A stretch of DNA of 11,849 nucleotides. It comes from MED660 sp002691025 (GTDB taxonomy: Bacteria; Myxococcota_A; UBA9160; UBA4427). Under the pieces are notes generated by a model. The model worked only from the letters and a program-made list of their open reading frames with translations, did no database searches and was not told the DNA's origin. Below are positions 1 through 5,852 of the stretch, piece after piece. Location of the stretch: positions 1-11,849 of the forward strand of contig NHDZ02000021.1 of assembly GCA_002170485.2 (NCBI GenBank). Direction: 5' to 3'. Numbering within the stretch: position 1 is the stretch's first letter; every line of letters begins with the position of its first letter. The position numbers were made by a program, and so were the translations under genes.

Positions 1-1
1 G

Positions 2-40
2 GCGGTGGCTGTCATGGATGACCCCCGTGCCGCTTTTTTT
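2..40 (+). terminator. possible intrinsic terminator of an off-window plus-strand gene
   Basis: GCGG at 2-5 can pair with CCGC at 30-33, and inside this GTCAT (11-15) pairs with ATGAC (18-22). The structure is followed directly by seven T residues at 34-40. This is the arrangement of a rho-independent terminator for plus-strand transcription, so a gene may end just left of the window, convergent with the exonuclease gene. The stem is interrupted and the inner loop is only two bases, so the call is tentative. A 10-bp palindrome GGAGATCTCC follows at 47-56. Confidence 0.4.
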
Positions 41-68
41 GGACCGGGAGATCTCCGGCCCAGCCCCT

Positions 69-659
69 CTACGGAATGACTTCCCGCTCCTGAAGCCCCC
101 GGTAGATTTCGAGGCAGGCGGCCGCATCCACGGACGCATCGTGCGCTCCCTGCAGCGATTGCCCCGAGAAGAACGCATAGGCCTCCGCCAGGGTGGGCCA
201 CTTGTGCCCCCGCTTCCCTGGAAGTTGCAAGATCGGAGTGGAGGCTTCCATGGTGCAGTACCCCGGTACCCCGGTGAGCCAGTCCAGGCTGGCCCCGGCT
301 CGTTCGCACGCCGCACGCATCACGATCCGGTCGAAGCCCAGGTTGTGTGCCACCAGTCGGTCAGCCTGGAGAGCGGCTTTGACGAAGACATCACAGGCCA
401 ACCGGAGGGAGACACCGTCCTCTCGGCACATCGCCGCACTGATCCCATGCGCTGCAAGAGCCCCCGGCTCCATGTCGACCCCTTGCTCGAGGTCCACCAG
501 GCTGGCGTATTGCGAGATCGGCTGCCAGTCCAGCGTGTCCACCAGGAGCATCCCCAACTGAACGAGATGTGGCTGCCGTTGCGAATTCTCAGGATGCTTC
601 CATTCCACCATTCCCGTGGTCTCGGTATCGAATACAAGAATTTTCCTGGCGTCCCCCAC
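69..659 (-). CDS. DEDDh-family 3'-5' exonuclease (DnaQ-like)
   Basis: This is a predicted 196-aa single-domain exonuclease of the DnaQ/RNase T superfamily, which removes nucleotides from 3' ends of DNA or RNA with two metal ions. All five DEDDh residues are visible. Exo I is VFDTETTG (D11, E13), Exo II is VAHNLGFD (D110), and Exo III is GAHDASVD (H173, D178). There is no polymerase, BRCT or nuclease-repeat domain, so its substrate cannot be read from sequence; proofreading, RNA trimming and repair all remain possible. The GTG at 659 is chosen as start because GGGGAG (666-671) lies 6 nt upstream and the catalytic core begins almost at once. In-frame starts at 704 (ATG) and 731 (GTG) exist but lack a ribosome-binding site. 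It is transcribed away from the envelope operon. Confidence 0.88.
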   Translation of the reverse strand: MGDARKILVFDTETTGMVEWKHPENSQRQPHLVQLGMLLVDTLDWQPISQYASLVDLEQGVDMEPGALAAHGISAAMCREDGVSLRLACDVFVKAALQADRLVAHNLGFDRIVMRAACERAGASLDWLTGVPGYCTMEASTPILQLPGKRGHKWPTLAEAYAFFSGQSLQGAHDASVDAAACLEIYRGLQEREVIP

Positions 660-731
660 GCTCCGCTCCCCGTCGACTTCGAGTCTGTGCGGCCTATGCC
701 GCATTGCCGTGCCGCGGGGTAGAGGTAGCAC

Positions 732-756
732 TTCTGTATACTGAAACAGCGTACGC
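732..756. promoter_or_regulatory. divergent intergenic region with two dyads and a -10-like hexamer
   Basis: Between the exonuclease and the LolA-like gene, TTCTGTATACTGAA (732-745) is symmetric at 12 of 14 positions, with GTATAC at its centre. GCGTACGC (749-756) is a perfect 8-bp palindrome. TATACT at 737-742 matches a plus-strand -10 box at five of six bases and would give a leader of about 60 nt for the gene at 808. No convincing -35 lies 16-18 bp upstream, which could mean activator dependence or a chance match. This is a candidate operator/promoter only. Confidence 0.3.
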
Positions 757-807
757 TCCCGATCGACCCAGCGAAGCCATCATGGACTCTTTTCAGGAGA
801 ACTATCT

Positions 808-1617
808 GTGCCGACGATTCTTCTTTCACTCTCTGTCCTGGCCGCCTTTTTCTGCGGAGGGCCTCAACCTGCCCTGGCTGAAAGTGGAACACCGACGGGT
901 CGCCAGATCATGCAGTGGGTCAATGACCGGGAGGATGGGGACAACCAGACGTCCCTCATGGAAATGGTTCTGGTCGACAAGTCGGGAAACCAGCGCGTCC
1001 GCCGGATGCAGAATGCCCGCAAGGACATGGGCCCGGATCAGATGAGCATTCTCTTCTTCCTCTCTCCCGCTGATGTAAAGAATACGGGCTTCCTCAGCTA
1101 CGACTACGTCGACGTGGAACGGGACGACGACCAATGGCTCTACCTGCCCGCCCTCAAGAAGACGAAGCGGATTGCGGGGGGCGATCGAGGGGGGAGCTTC
1201 ATGGGATCCGACTTCACGTATTCGGACATGTCGAAATCGGCGTTGGACCGTTACACGTACACTTTGATGAAGGAAGTCGTGGTCGATGGGGTCGAGATGT
1301 GGCAAGTGGAAGCAATCCCCAACAAGAGGGAAGCCAAGGAGACGGGATATACACGCGCCATCAACTTCATCCGAAAAGACAACCACATGCTCGCACGCTC
1401 CGTATCCTTCCTGAAGAAGGGGAAGAGGCTCAAATACTTCTCCGTTGAGAACATGAAGGAAGTGGACGGGGTATGGGTGGCCACCGATCTGTCCATGACG
1501 ACGAAAAAGGGGAAGAAGGTCATCCACAAGACGCTTCTCCGGATCTCCGACATCAAGTTCAATCAGCCCATGGAAGAGGACGAGTTCTCCGTCCGTCGTC
1601 TTGAAAAAGGGCTCTGA
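808..1617 (+). CDS. outer-membrane lipoprotein-sorting (LolA-like) protein
   Basis: The product is a 269-aa exported protein of the LolA-like 'outer membrane lipoprotein-sorting' family (the PF17131 type). Members are thought to form a periplasmic half-barrel that carries a lipid or lipophilic cargo, usually beside an RND/MMPL exporter. A hydrophobic signal peptide spans residues 1-24 with an ALA cleavage site before E25. C16 does not sit in a good lipobox, so a soluble periplasmic form is more likely than a lipoprotein. Residues after about 60 show the family pattern: a phase rich in FLSPADVKNTGFL, then WLYLPALKKTKRI, then GSFMGSDFTYSDM. The GTG start is set by AGGAGA at 795-800, 7 nt upstream. 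The n-region of the signal lacks Lys or Arg, which is unusual. The stop is 5 nt before the next gene, so the two are probably cotranscribed. The specific cargo is unknown. Confidence 0.85.
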   Translation: MPTILLSLSVLAAFFCGGPQPALAESGTPTGRQIMQWVNDREDGDNQTSLMEMVLVDKSGNQRVRRMQNARKDMGPDQMSILFFLSPADVKNTGFLSYDYVDVERDDDQWLYLPALKKTKRIAGGDRGGSFMGSDFTYSDMSKSALDRYTYTLMKEVVVDGVEMWQVEAIPNKREAKETGYTRAINFIRKDNHMLARSVSFLKKGKRLKYFSVENMKEVDGVWVATDLSMTTKKGKKVIHKTLLRISDIKFNQPMEEDEFSVRRLEKGL

Positions 1618-1622
1618 GAACC

Positions 1623-3200
1623 TTGTTGCATCGGGTTGTACATCCTTTCCTGGCCACGGTGCTCGCTTGCGGCCTGGCGGTTCCGGCCTGGAGTCAGGAT
1701 GACGAATTCGATCTAGACGATATTCTGGGAGGGTTCGAAGAAGAACCGGCGCTCAACGCGCCCTTCCCGAGTGAGTCGCCCTCCGAGCCCGAAGACTGGT
1801 TCACGGAGCATGTGGCTTTCCTGGGTTCAGTCAGTCTGGGGGCTTCGTATAACGTCGATCCTCATCGATCCTCCGTGGGTCCACCGCCCAACGTGGCCGA
1901 GGGGACCTACTACGGCAACTTGCAGCGACTGCGTCTGCGCACAGACGTCCAGATGGACATATCCCTGCCAGCGCAATGGCGCTTGAGAAGCCAATTCTAT
2001 GCGTTCTATGACGCCGCCTATGCGATCCATGGGCAGGAGAAATACACCCAACCGGTGCTTGACGATTATGTACTCGAGTCGGAGATCCTGGATCTTTGGG
2101 TTGCGGGGAGCGTTACGTCGTGGCTCGATCTCAAACTCGGTCGACAGGTCGTGGACTGGGGGCGTTCTGAAACCCTGAGAGTGGTTGACGTCTGGAACCC
2201 GTTGAACAATCGCGAGCCGGGGCTGGTGGATATCGAAGATCTTCGCCTTCCTGTGACCACGGCCCGAGCGGACGTCTACATCGGTTCCTGGAGCGTGACC
2301 GCGCTGGTGACTCCCGAAATCCGTTACGACTACAATCCACCGGTGGGGAGTGACTTCTACCCTGCTTTTCGGCTCGGTGATCTGCCTCCTCCGCCTCCTG
2401 GGGCACCGACTCCGGAGCAGATCCTGGCCGGACTCGGCGCACTCGAACCGGAGGCCTTTGCCGAAGAACCCCTGGACCGGAGCGTCTCTCGATGGGGTTC
2501 CACGCCCGAATACGCCCTGGCGGTCCATGGCATCTTCTCGGGTTGGGACATCTCGTTCTACCTCGCACGGATCTATCAGAACCAGACGACGAGCGTCATC
2601 AATCTACCGGACTTGAGTGGGATCTCCTTCCAGTACGATGACGATCGGGTCACGATGGTCGGCCTCGGGGGCAACTATGTGACCGGCTCATGGCTCTTCA
2701 AGGCCGAGTCGGCCTTTTATGACGAGTTGGATTATGCGTATCTGGGGCCCAATCCGGATTATCTGGATCCGTCTCAGGACTCGCCCTACGTGGGGCTCCA
2801 TGGGCAGTTCTCAAGGCTCGACTGGATGCTGGGCCTGGAATACTACGGCTATCGGGACTGGTCTTTTTCGCTGGAAGTCGCCCACAGGCATCTATTTGAT
2901 TATGACCCCCTGCTCGAGTATCTACCGAATTATGTGTACCAGGATACCGTCGAGGTGGCTTTTCGAGTGAGTCGGGAGATGCTGAATGCGCGCCTCCTCT
3001 GGCACGCTCTCGGCCTGGCCATCGTAAACAACGGTGGTTTCCAAGGCGCATTCATGCGCTTGTGGTTTGAGTATGAAGTGAGCGAGTCCTGGTTCCTGGA
3101 CGCGGGATATCTCCAGTATTTCGGGGACCAGCAGCTCCCGTTTGACTCGTGGGAGCGAAACAACCGGCTCTTTGGAAAGCTCCGTTTCCGCTTCGACTGA
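1623..3200 (+). CDS. predicted outer-membrane beta-barrel protein, DUF1302-like
   Basis: The product is a 525-aa secreted protein. Residues 1-24 form a signal peptide (AWS before Q25), then comes a very acidic linker (about 26-60), then a long region of alternating aromatic and polar residues typical of transmembrane beta strands, ending LRFRFD. The segment from residue 173 (GRQVVDWGRSETLRVVDVWN) followed by NPLNNREPG and an LRLP stretch resembles the conserved core of DUF1302-type outer-membrane proteins. A proline-rich insert at about 250-288 is probably a surface or periplasmic loop. The start is TTG at 1623 with a weak purine-rich AAAAAGGG (1604-1611) upstream; TTG at 1626 is also possible. 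It follows the LolA-like gene by 5 nt. The pairing of a LolA-like carrier with a DUF1302-like barrel is known next to RND transporters, so a role in moving a hydrophobic compound at the outer membrane is inferred. A porin-like function is the alternative. Confidence 0.65.
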   Translation: MLHRVVHPFLATVLACGLAVPAWSQDDEFDLDDILGGFEEEPALNAPFPSESPSEPEDWFTEHVAFLGSVSLGASYNVDPHRSSVGPPPNVAEGTYYGNLQRLRLRTDVQMDISLPAQWRLRSQFYAFYDAAYAIHGQEKYTQPVLDDYVLESEILDLWVAGSVTSWLDLKLGRQVVDWGRSETLRVVDVWNPLNNREPGLVDIEDLRLPVTTARADVYIGSWSVTALVTPEIRYDYNPPVGSDFYPAFRLGDLPPPPPGAPTPEQILAGLGALEPEAFAEEPLDRSVSRWGSTPEYALAVHGIFSGWDISFYLARIYQNQTTSVINLPDLSGISFQYDDDRVTMVGLGGNYVTGSWLFKAESAFYDELDYAYLGPNPDYLDPSQDSPYVGLHGQFSRLDWMLGLEYYGYRDWSFSLEVAHRHLFDYDPLLEYLPNYVYQDTVEVAFRVSREMLNARLLWHALGLAIVNNGGFQGAFMRLWFEYEVSESWFLDAGYLQYFGDQQLPFDSWERNNRLFGKLRFRFD

Positions 3201-3265
3201 AGCTCGAGCCCAACTCCACCCCTGCAGCTTCACGCTTCCATCGGTGGATTTAAGCCTTCCAGAGG

Positions 3266-3279
3266 GGTTGTAATCAACC
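3266..3279. promoter_or_regulatory. inverted repeat GGTTG-N4-CAACC, candidate upstream activator site
   Basis: GGTTG (3266-3270) and CAACC (3275-3279) form a perfect 5-bp dyad around TAAT. Its centre lies about 81 bp upstream of the start site predicted from the sigma-54 promoter, within the distance at which NtrC-type activators usually bind. No T-run follows, so it is not a terminator. It could be where the downstream regulator binds its own promoter; that is inference from position and symmetry. Confidence 0.35.
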
Positions 3280-3327
3280 ACCTCGCGAAACGGATTCCCT
3301 GACAGGCGCCCCAGGCCACTCTTATAT

Positions 3328-3343
3328 TGGCACGCTCCTTGCT
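3328..3343 (+). promoter_or_regulatory. sigma-54 (-24/-12) promoter
   Basis: TGGCACGCTCCTTGCT matches the RpoN consensus TGGCAC-N5-TTGCW completely. The invariant GG (3329-3330) and GC (3341-3342) are separated by the required 10 bp. Transcription should start near 3354 and run into the response-regulator gene at 3568. Sigma-54 promoters need an activator of exactly the class encoded downstream, so autoregulation is likely. This is the strongest promoter in the window. Confidence 0.88.
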
Positions 3344-3396
3344 AATTCCTTTGGTGTAAGAACGGGTCCGGCGGAACTGGACCGACACCATCATGT

Positions 3397-3459
3397 GTGA
3401 GATTTCNGACCNTGGAAGTCGGAGTTCACGAAAGCGAGACTGCCGAAATGATCGAGTGA
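3397..3459 (+). CDS. possible 20-aa leader ORF before the response regulator
   Basis: A GTG at 3397 opens a 20-codon frame that ends with TGA at 3457-3459, right where the first GACCCG segment (3458) begins. The readable end is EVGVHESETAEMIE; two codons contain N. There is no clear ribosome-binding site, and an overlapping frame opens at ATG 3393. Its only support is position: a short frame between the promoter and switchable hairpins, ending at the first stem, as in translated leader peptides. It may well be chance. Confidence 0.18.
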   Translation: MRFXTXEVGVHESETAEMIE

Positions 3460-3486
3460 CCCGTGGGGGCGGGTCTTTCAAAAAAC

Positions 3487-3504
3487 AGACACACGAGTGT
3501 GTCT
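3487..3504 (+). repeat. strong 8-bp inverted repeat in the leader
   Basis: AGACACAC (3487-3494) and GTGTGTCT (3497-3504) are exact complements separated by GA. In RNA the tight turn would need to open one or two pairs; in DNA it reads as an 18-bp dyad of the size bound by dimeric regulators. It sits inside the larger pairing of 3470-3476 with 3511-3517. Confidence 0.6.
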
Positions 3505-3567
3505 CAGGCCAGACCCGAAGGCTCGTTGGAGGGCACGAATCGGGTCGCCATAGGAGGAAGCAGGAAG

Positions 3568-5061
3568 ATGACGGGGAAAAACGGGGAAAAGGGCAAGATT
3601 CTGGTGGTGGACGATGAGGAACTCATCTGCGCACTTCTGGACCGGAGGTTGACCAAAGAGGGATATGACGTTGAATCCACCACCCAACCGGAAGAGGGAC
3701 TCGCGAGGCTGAGGAACGAGCCTTTTGACCTGATCCTCACGGATCTCAGGATGGGCGCCATGGATGGGCTGGAGCTGCTTGTTCGTGCCCGGAAGATCCG
3801 TCCCGACACCGATGTGGTCATGATGACGGGCTTTGCCACCGTCGAAACCGCGCGAAGNGCCCTCACGCAAGGGGCTTGTGACTTCATCACGAAGCCATTG
3901 GATATCGACAATGAGCTCCTGCCGCTCCTCACCAACCTGATTTCGCCCGATAGCCCGCAAGGGGTGTCCGATCGTCCCGTCCTTGAGGACATGNTGGGAN
4001 GCAATGACGATTTCGTGGGCGGAGGACCTGAGAGCAAACGTCTTCTGCAGCGCGTCTTGAAAGTAAGCCGGGCCAACATACCCGTGCTCCTGCAGGGGGA
4101 GTCGGGCACCGGCAAGGAGAGGATCGCAAGCCTCCTGCACACGCAATCGGATCGAGCCTCCAAGCCGTTCATCAAGCTCAACTGCGCTGCTCTGCCGGAC
4201 TCGCTCCTTGAAAGCGAGTTGTTCGGCCACGCCAAGGGCGCCTTTACGGGCGCCAGCTCGGATCGGGATGGCCTGTTCAAAGCGGCCGACGGAGGCACAC
4301 TCCTCCTGGACGAGGTCGGCGAAATTTCAAAAAGTTTCCAAACCAAGCTTCTCCGGGTGCTCCAGGAAGGAGAGTTTCACCGCCTCGGAGATGCAAAGAA
4401 GACCCTGAAAACCGATGTGAGAGTCATCGCAGCCACCAACCGCGACCTGATGAAAGCGGTCCGAGCGGGAGAATTCAGGGAAGATCTATACTACCGCCTC
4501 AACGTCGTGCCCATCGACATTCCGCCGCTGCGGGAGCGGGCCTCCGACATTCCGGCGTTGGTTGAACACTTCCGGAAGCNGGCTCTTGATCGGCATCGGC
4601 CCGGTGAGTCGCTGGTGATTCCGGATAGCCTGATTGCCCTGCTCTGCGATTATCCGTGGCCGGGGAATATCCGCGAGTTGGAGAACGCCATCGAGAGTGC
4701 CATTGTCCTCGCGGAAGANGATACGCTCGCGCTGCATGATCTCTCTCAGGCCGTGCAGGAGTTCGCGCGNGCACAGGGCGTCAAGCCGGCTCTACAAGAG
4801 TCAAATGAGGCCATTTCGCAGCAGGACGAGACCCTGGAAGACATCGAGATGAAATGCATCACCCAGGCGATGACGAAGACAGGTCACAATCGTACGCGAG
4901 CGGCGAACCTGCTNGGAGTCACGAGGCGGACCCTGAGTTACCGAATCGGGAAGTACGGACTCGAAGCCGAACTTGAGCGACTCCGTGACGAGTCCNCAAC
5001 ACTCTCAGGTGAGGTCCCTGCGCAGCCCCCAGAACTCCATCGCGCGAGACTTGGGGCCTGA
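3568..5061 (+). CDS. NtrC-family sigma-54-dependent response regulator
   Basis: The 497-aa product has the three classical parts. The receiver domain (about 8-125) carries VVDDEE acidic residues D15-D16, phosphoacceptor D59 in LTDLRM, T87 and K109. The AAA+ domain (about 150-370) carries Walker A GESGTGKE (177-184), the sigma-54-contacting loop GAFTGA (224-229), and Walker B TLLLDEV with D248-E249. The Fis-type helix-turn-helix lies at about 439-465. All catalytic motifs are intact, so it should bind a DNA enhancer, hydrolyse ATP and open RpoN-RNA polymerase promoters when phosphorylated. ATG 3568 is chosen because AGGAGG (3552-3557) is 10 nt upstream and the receiver begins at residue 8; the frame stays open upstream to 3463. 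A consensus sigma-54 promoter precedes it. No histidine kinase is in the window. Eight codons contain N. A C-terminal tail of about 30 residues follows the HTH. Confidence 0.95.
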   Translation: MTGKNGEKGKILVVDDEELICALLDRRLTKEGYDVESTTQPEEGLARLRNEPFDLILTDLRMGAMDGLELLVRARKIRPDTDVVMMTGFATVETARXALTQGACDFITKPLDIDNELLPLLTNLISPDSPQGVSDRPVLEDMXGXNDDFVGGGPESKRLLQRVLKVSRANIPVLLQGESGTGKERIASLLHTQSDRASKPFIKLNCAALPDSLLESELFGHAKGAFTGASSDRDGLFKAADGGTLLLDEVGEISKSFQTKLLRVLQEGEFHRLGDAKKTLKTDVRVIAATNRDLMKAVRAGEFREDLYYRLNVVPIDIPPLRERASDIPALVEHFRKXALDRHRPGESLVIPDSLIALLCDYPWPGNIRELENAIESAIVLAEXDTLALHDLSQAVQEFAXAQGVKPALQESNEAISQQDETLEDIEMKCITQAMTKTGHNRTRAANLXGVTRRTLSYRIGKYGLEAELERLRDESXTLSGEVPAQPPELHRARLGA

Positions 5062-5068
5062 GCGATAC

Positions 5069-5848
5069 CTAGAGGGCTCCATAGACCTTGTGGGTCTGGG
5101 GGATCAGACGCACATCGGCCACNTGCCTCTCGCAGTGCCGCAGGAGAANCATCAGTGTTCGCGGGTCCGGAGGTCGGCTGGAGCCGATCTCACTCACGGG
5201 CTGGAGGATGAGTGCCGCTTCTGGCGCGAGCTCCGACACCGATTGGCAGACCGCGGTGAGGTCGTCCGCTGAGGTCTGTGAGGTCAAGACGACTTTGACA
5301 TTGACACGGGCCTGCNTCGTGGCGAGCGCCATGAACTCACGATGAAGCCTGTAGAAGTCCTCTTGGGTCACACTCGCTGAGGCCGCGGGCTTGACCTCCC
5401 CTGCCAGTTTCCAGTCCATGGCGACCAGGTCAATCGAGGGCAGAACCCTTTCCAGACCCTCGGGATCGAGCCCGTGGGTTTCGAGATGGGTCTGCCATCC
5501 TCTTTCCTGGCATGCTTGCGCAAGAGCCCCTGCGAACTCCGGTTGAAGGAGCGGCTCGCCTCCAGTCAGGCTGATGAAGGACCCGGGTTGTGGCTCGAGT
5601 TGTTGAATGGCTTCCAGGATTCGCGTCATCCGGATCGGGTTCGCTTCGCTGGCAAAGCTCTGGTTGCCNGGTTCCATCTCNAACCGACAAGACTCGACCG
5701 GGTGCCAGGTGTACGCGGAGTCACACCAGCGGCAGCGCAGGTCGCAACCTCCAAAGCGCACGAACACAGTCGGCCGCCCCACAAAGGTTCCTTCACCCTG
5801 GGCCGACCAGAAAACCTCAACCAGATTGCCTTGGGGATCCGTTTCCAT
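5069..5848 (-). CDS. queE: 7-carboxy-7-deazaguanine synthase (radical SAM)
   Basis: The 259-aa radical SAM enzyme converts 6-carboxytetrahydropterin to 7-carboxy-7-deazaguanine, the committed step toward preQ0 and queuosine. The N-terminal EVFWSAQGEGTFVGRPTVFV stretch is the QueE signature. The cluster-binding motif CDLRCRWCD gives C35, C39 and C42, followed by the typical SAYTW. TGGEP (95-99) is the SAM-binding glycine motif. The product ends IPQTHKVYGAL, also typical of the family. The ATG at 5848 is 4 nt after the stop of the upstream 928-aa gene and has only a weak GGAACG site, so translational coupling is likely. The frame is open further upstream to 5935, but those residues are not family-like. 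No queC, queD or queF is in the window. Several codons contain N. It ends 7 bp from the convergent regulator gene. Confidence 0.92.
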   Translation of the reverse strand: METDPQGNLVEVFWSAQGEGTFVGRPTVFVRFGGCDLRCRWCDSAYTWHPVESCRXEMEXGNQSFASEANPIRMTRILEAIQQLEPQPGSFISLTGGEPLLQPEFAGALAQACQERGWQTHLETHGLDPEGLERVLPSIDLVAMDWKLAGEVKPAASASVTQEDFYRLHREFMALATXQARVNVKVVLTSQTSADDLTAVCQSVSELAPEAALILQPVSEIGSSRPPDPRTLMXLLRHCERXVADVRLIPQTHKVYGAL

Positions 5849-5852
5849 GGAT

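Larger units (their letters stand above)
3363..3546 (+). repeat. alternating CGGGTC / GACCCG segments in the regulator leader
   Basis: The hexamer CGGGTC occurs at 3363-3368, 3470-3475 and 3541-3546, and its complement GACCCG at 3458-3463 and 3512-3517. In order they are sense, anti, sense, anti, sense, so each inner segment can pair with either neighbour. GACCCG 3458 with CGGGTC 3470 gives a hairpin with a 6-nt loop. CGGGTCT 3470-3476 with AGACCCG 3511-3517 gives a 7-bp stem enclosing another hairpin. GACCCG 3512 with CGGGTC 3541 ends 5 nt before the ribosome-binding site. This is an attenuator-like set of mutually exclusive stems, or else a cluster of protein-binding sites in DNA. No U-rich terminator tail is visible. 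Confidence 0.5.
3201..3567 (+). other. gene-free control region and leader upstream of the response regulator
   Basis: These 367 bases contain no convincing protein gene. From left to right they hold a GCTTC/GAAGC hairpin across the barrel gene's stop (3190-3203), without a T-run and therefore not a clear terminator. Next are a GGTTG-N4-CAACC dyad (3266-3279), a sigma-54 promoter (3328-3343), a GGTCC/GGACC hairpin near the expected transcript start (3365-3383), a series of complementary hexamers, and a strong 8-bp hairpin. An AGGAGG ribosome-binding site (3552-3557) precedes the regulator's ATG. The expected leader is about 214 nt, long for a bacterial gene. Two N bases fall in it (3407, 3412). 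Confidence 0.7.

Noticed and set aside
18..722. 234-codon plus-strand frame at the left edge
   Set aside because: It is antisense to the exonuclease, whose five catalytic residues are intact; the plus-strand product has no recognisable motif.
826..1527. 233-codon minus-strand frame opposite the LolA-like gene
   Set aside because: The plus strand has a signal peptide, a good ribosome-binding site and family motifs; the antisense frame has none.
3463..3567. N-terminal extension of the response regulator by 35 residues
   Set aside because: AGGAGG at 3552-3557 places the start at 3568, the receiver domain needs no extension, and the upstream part is a structured leader.
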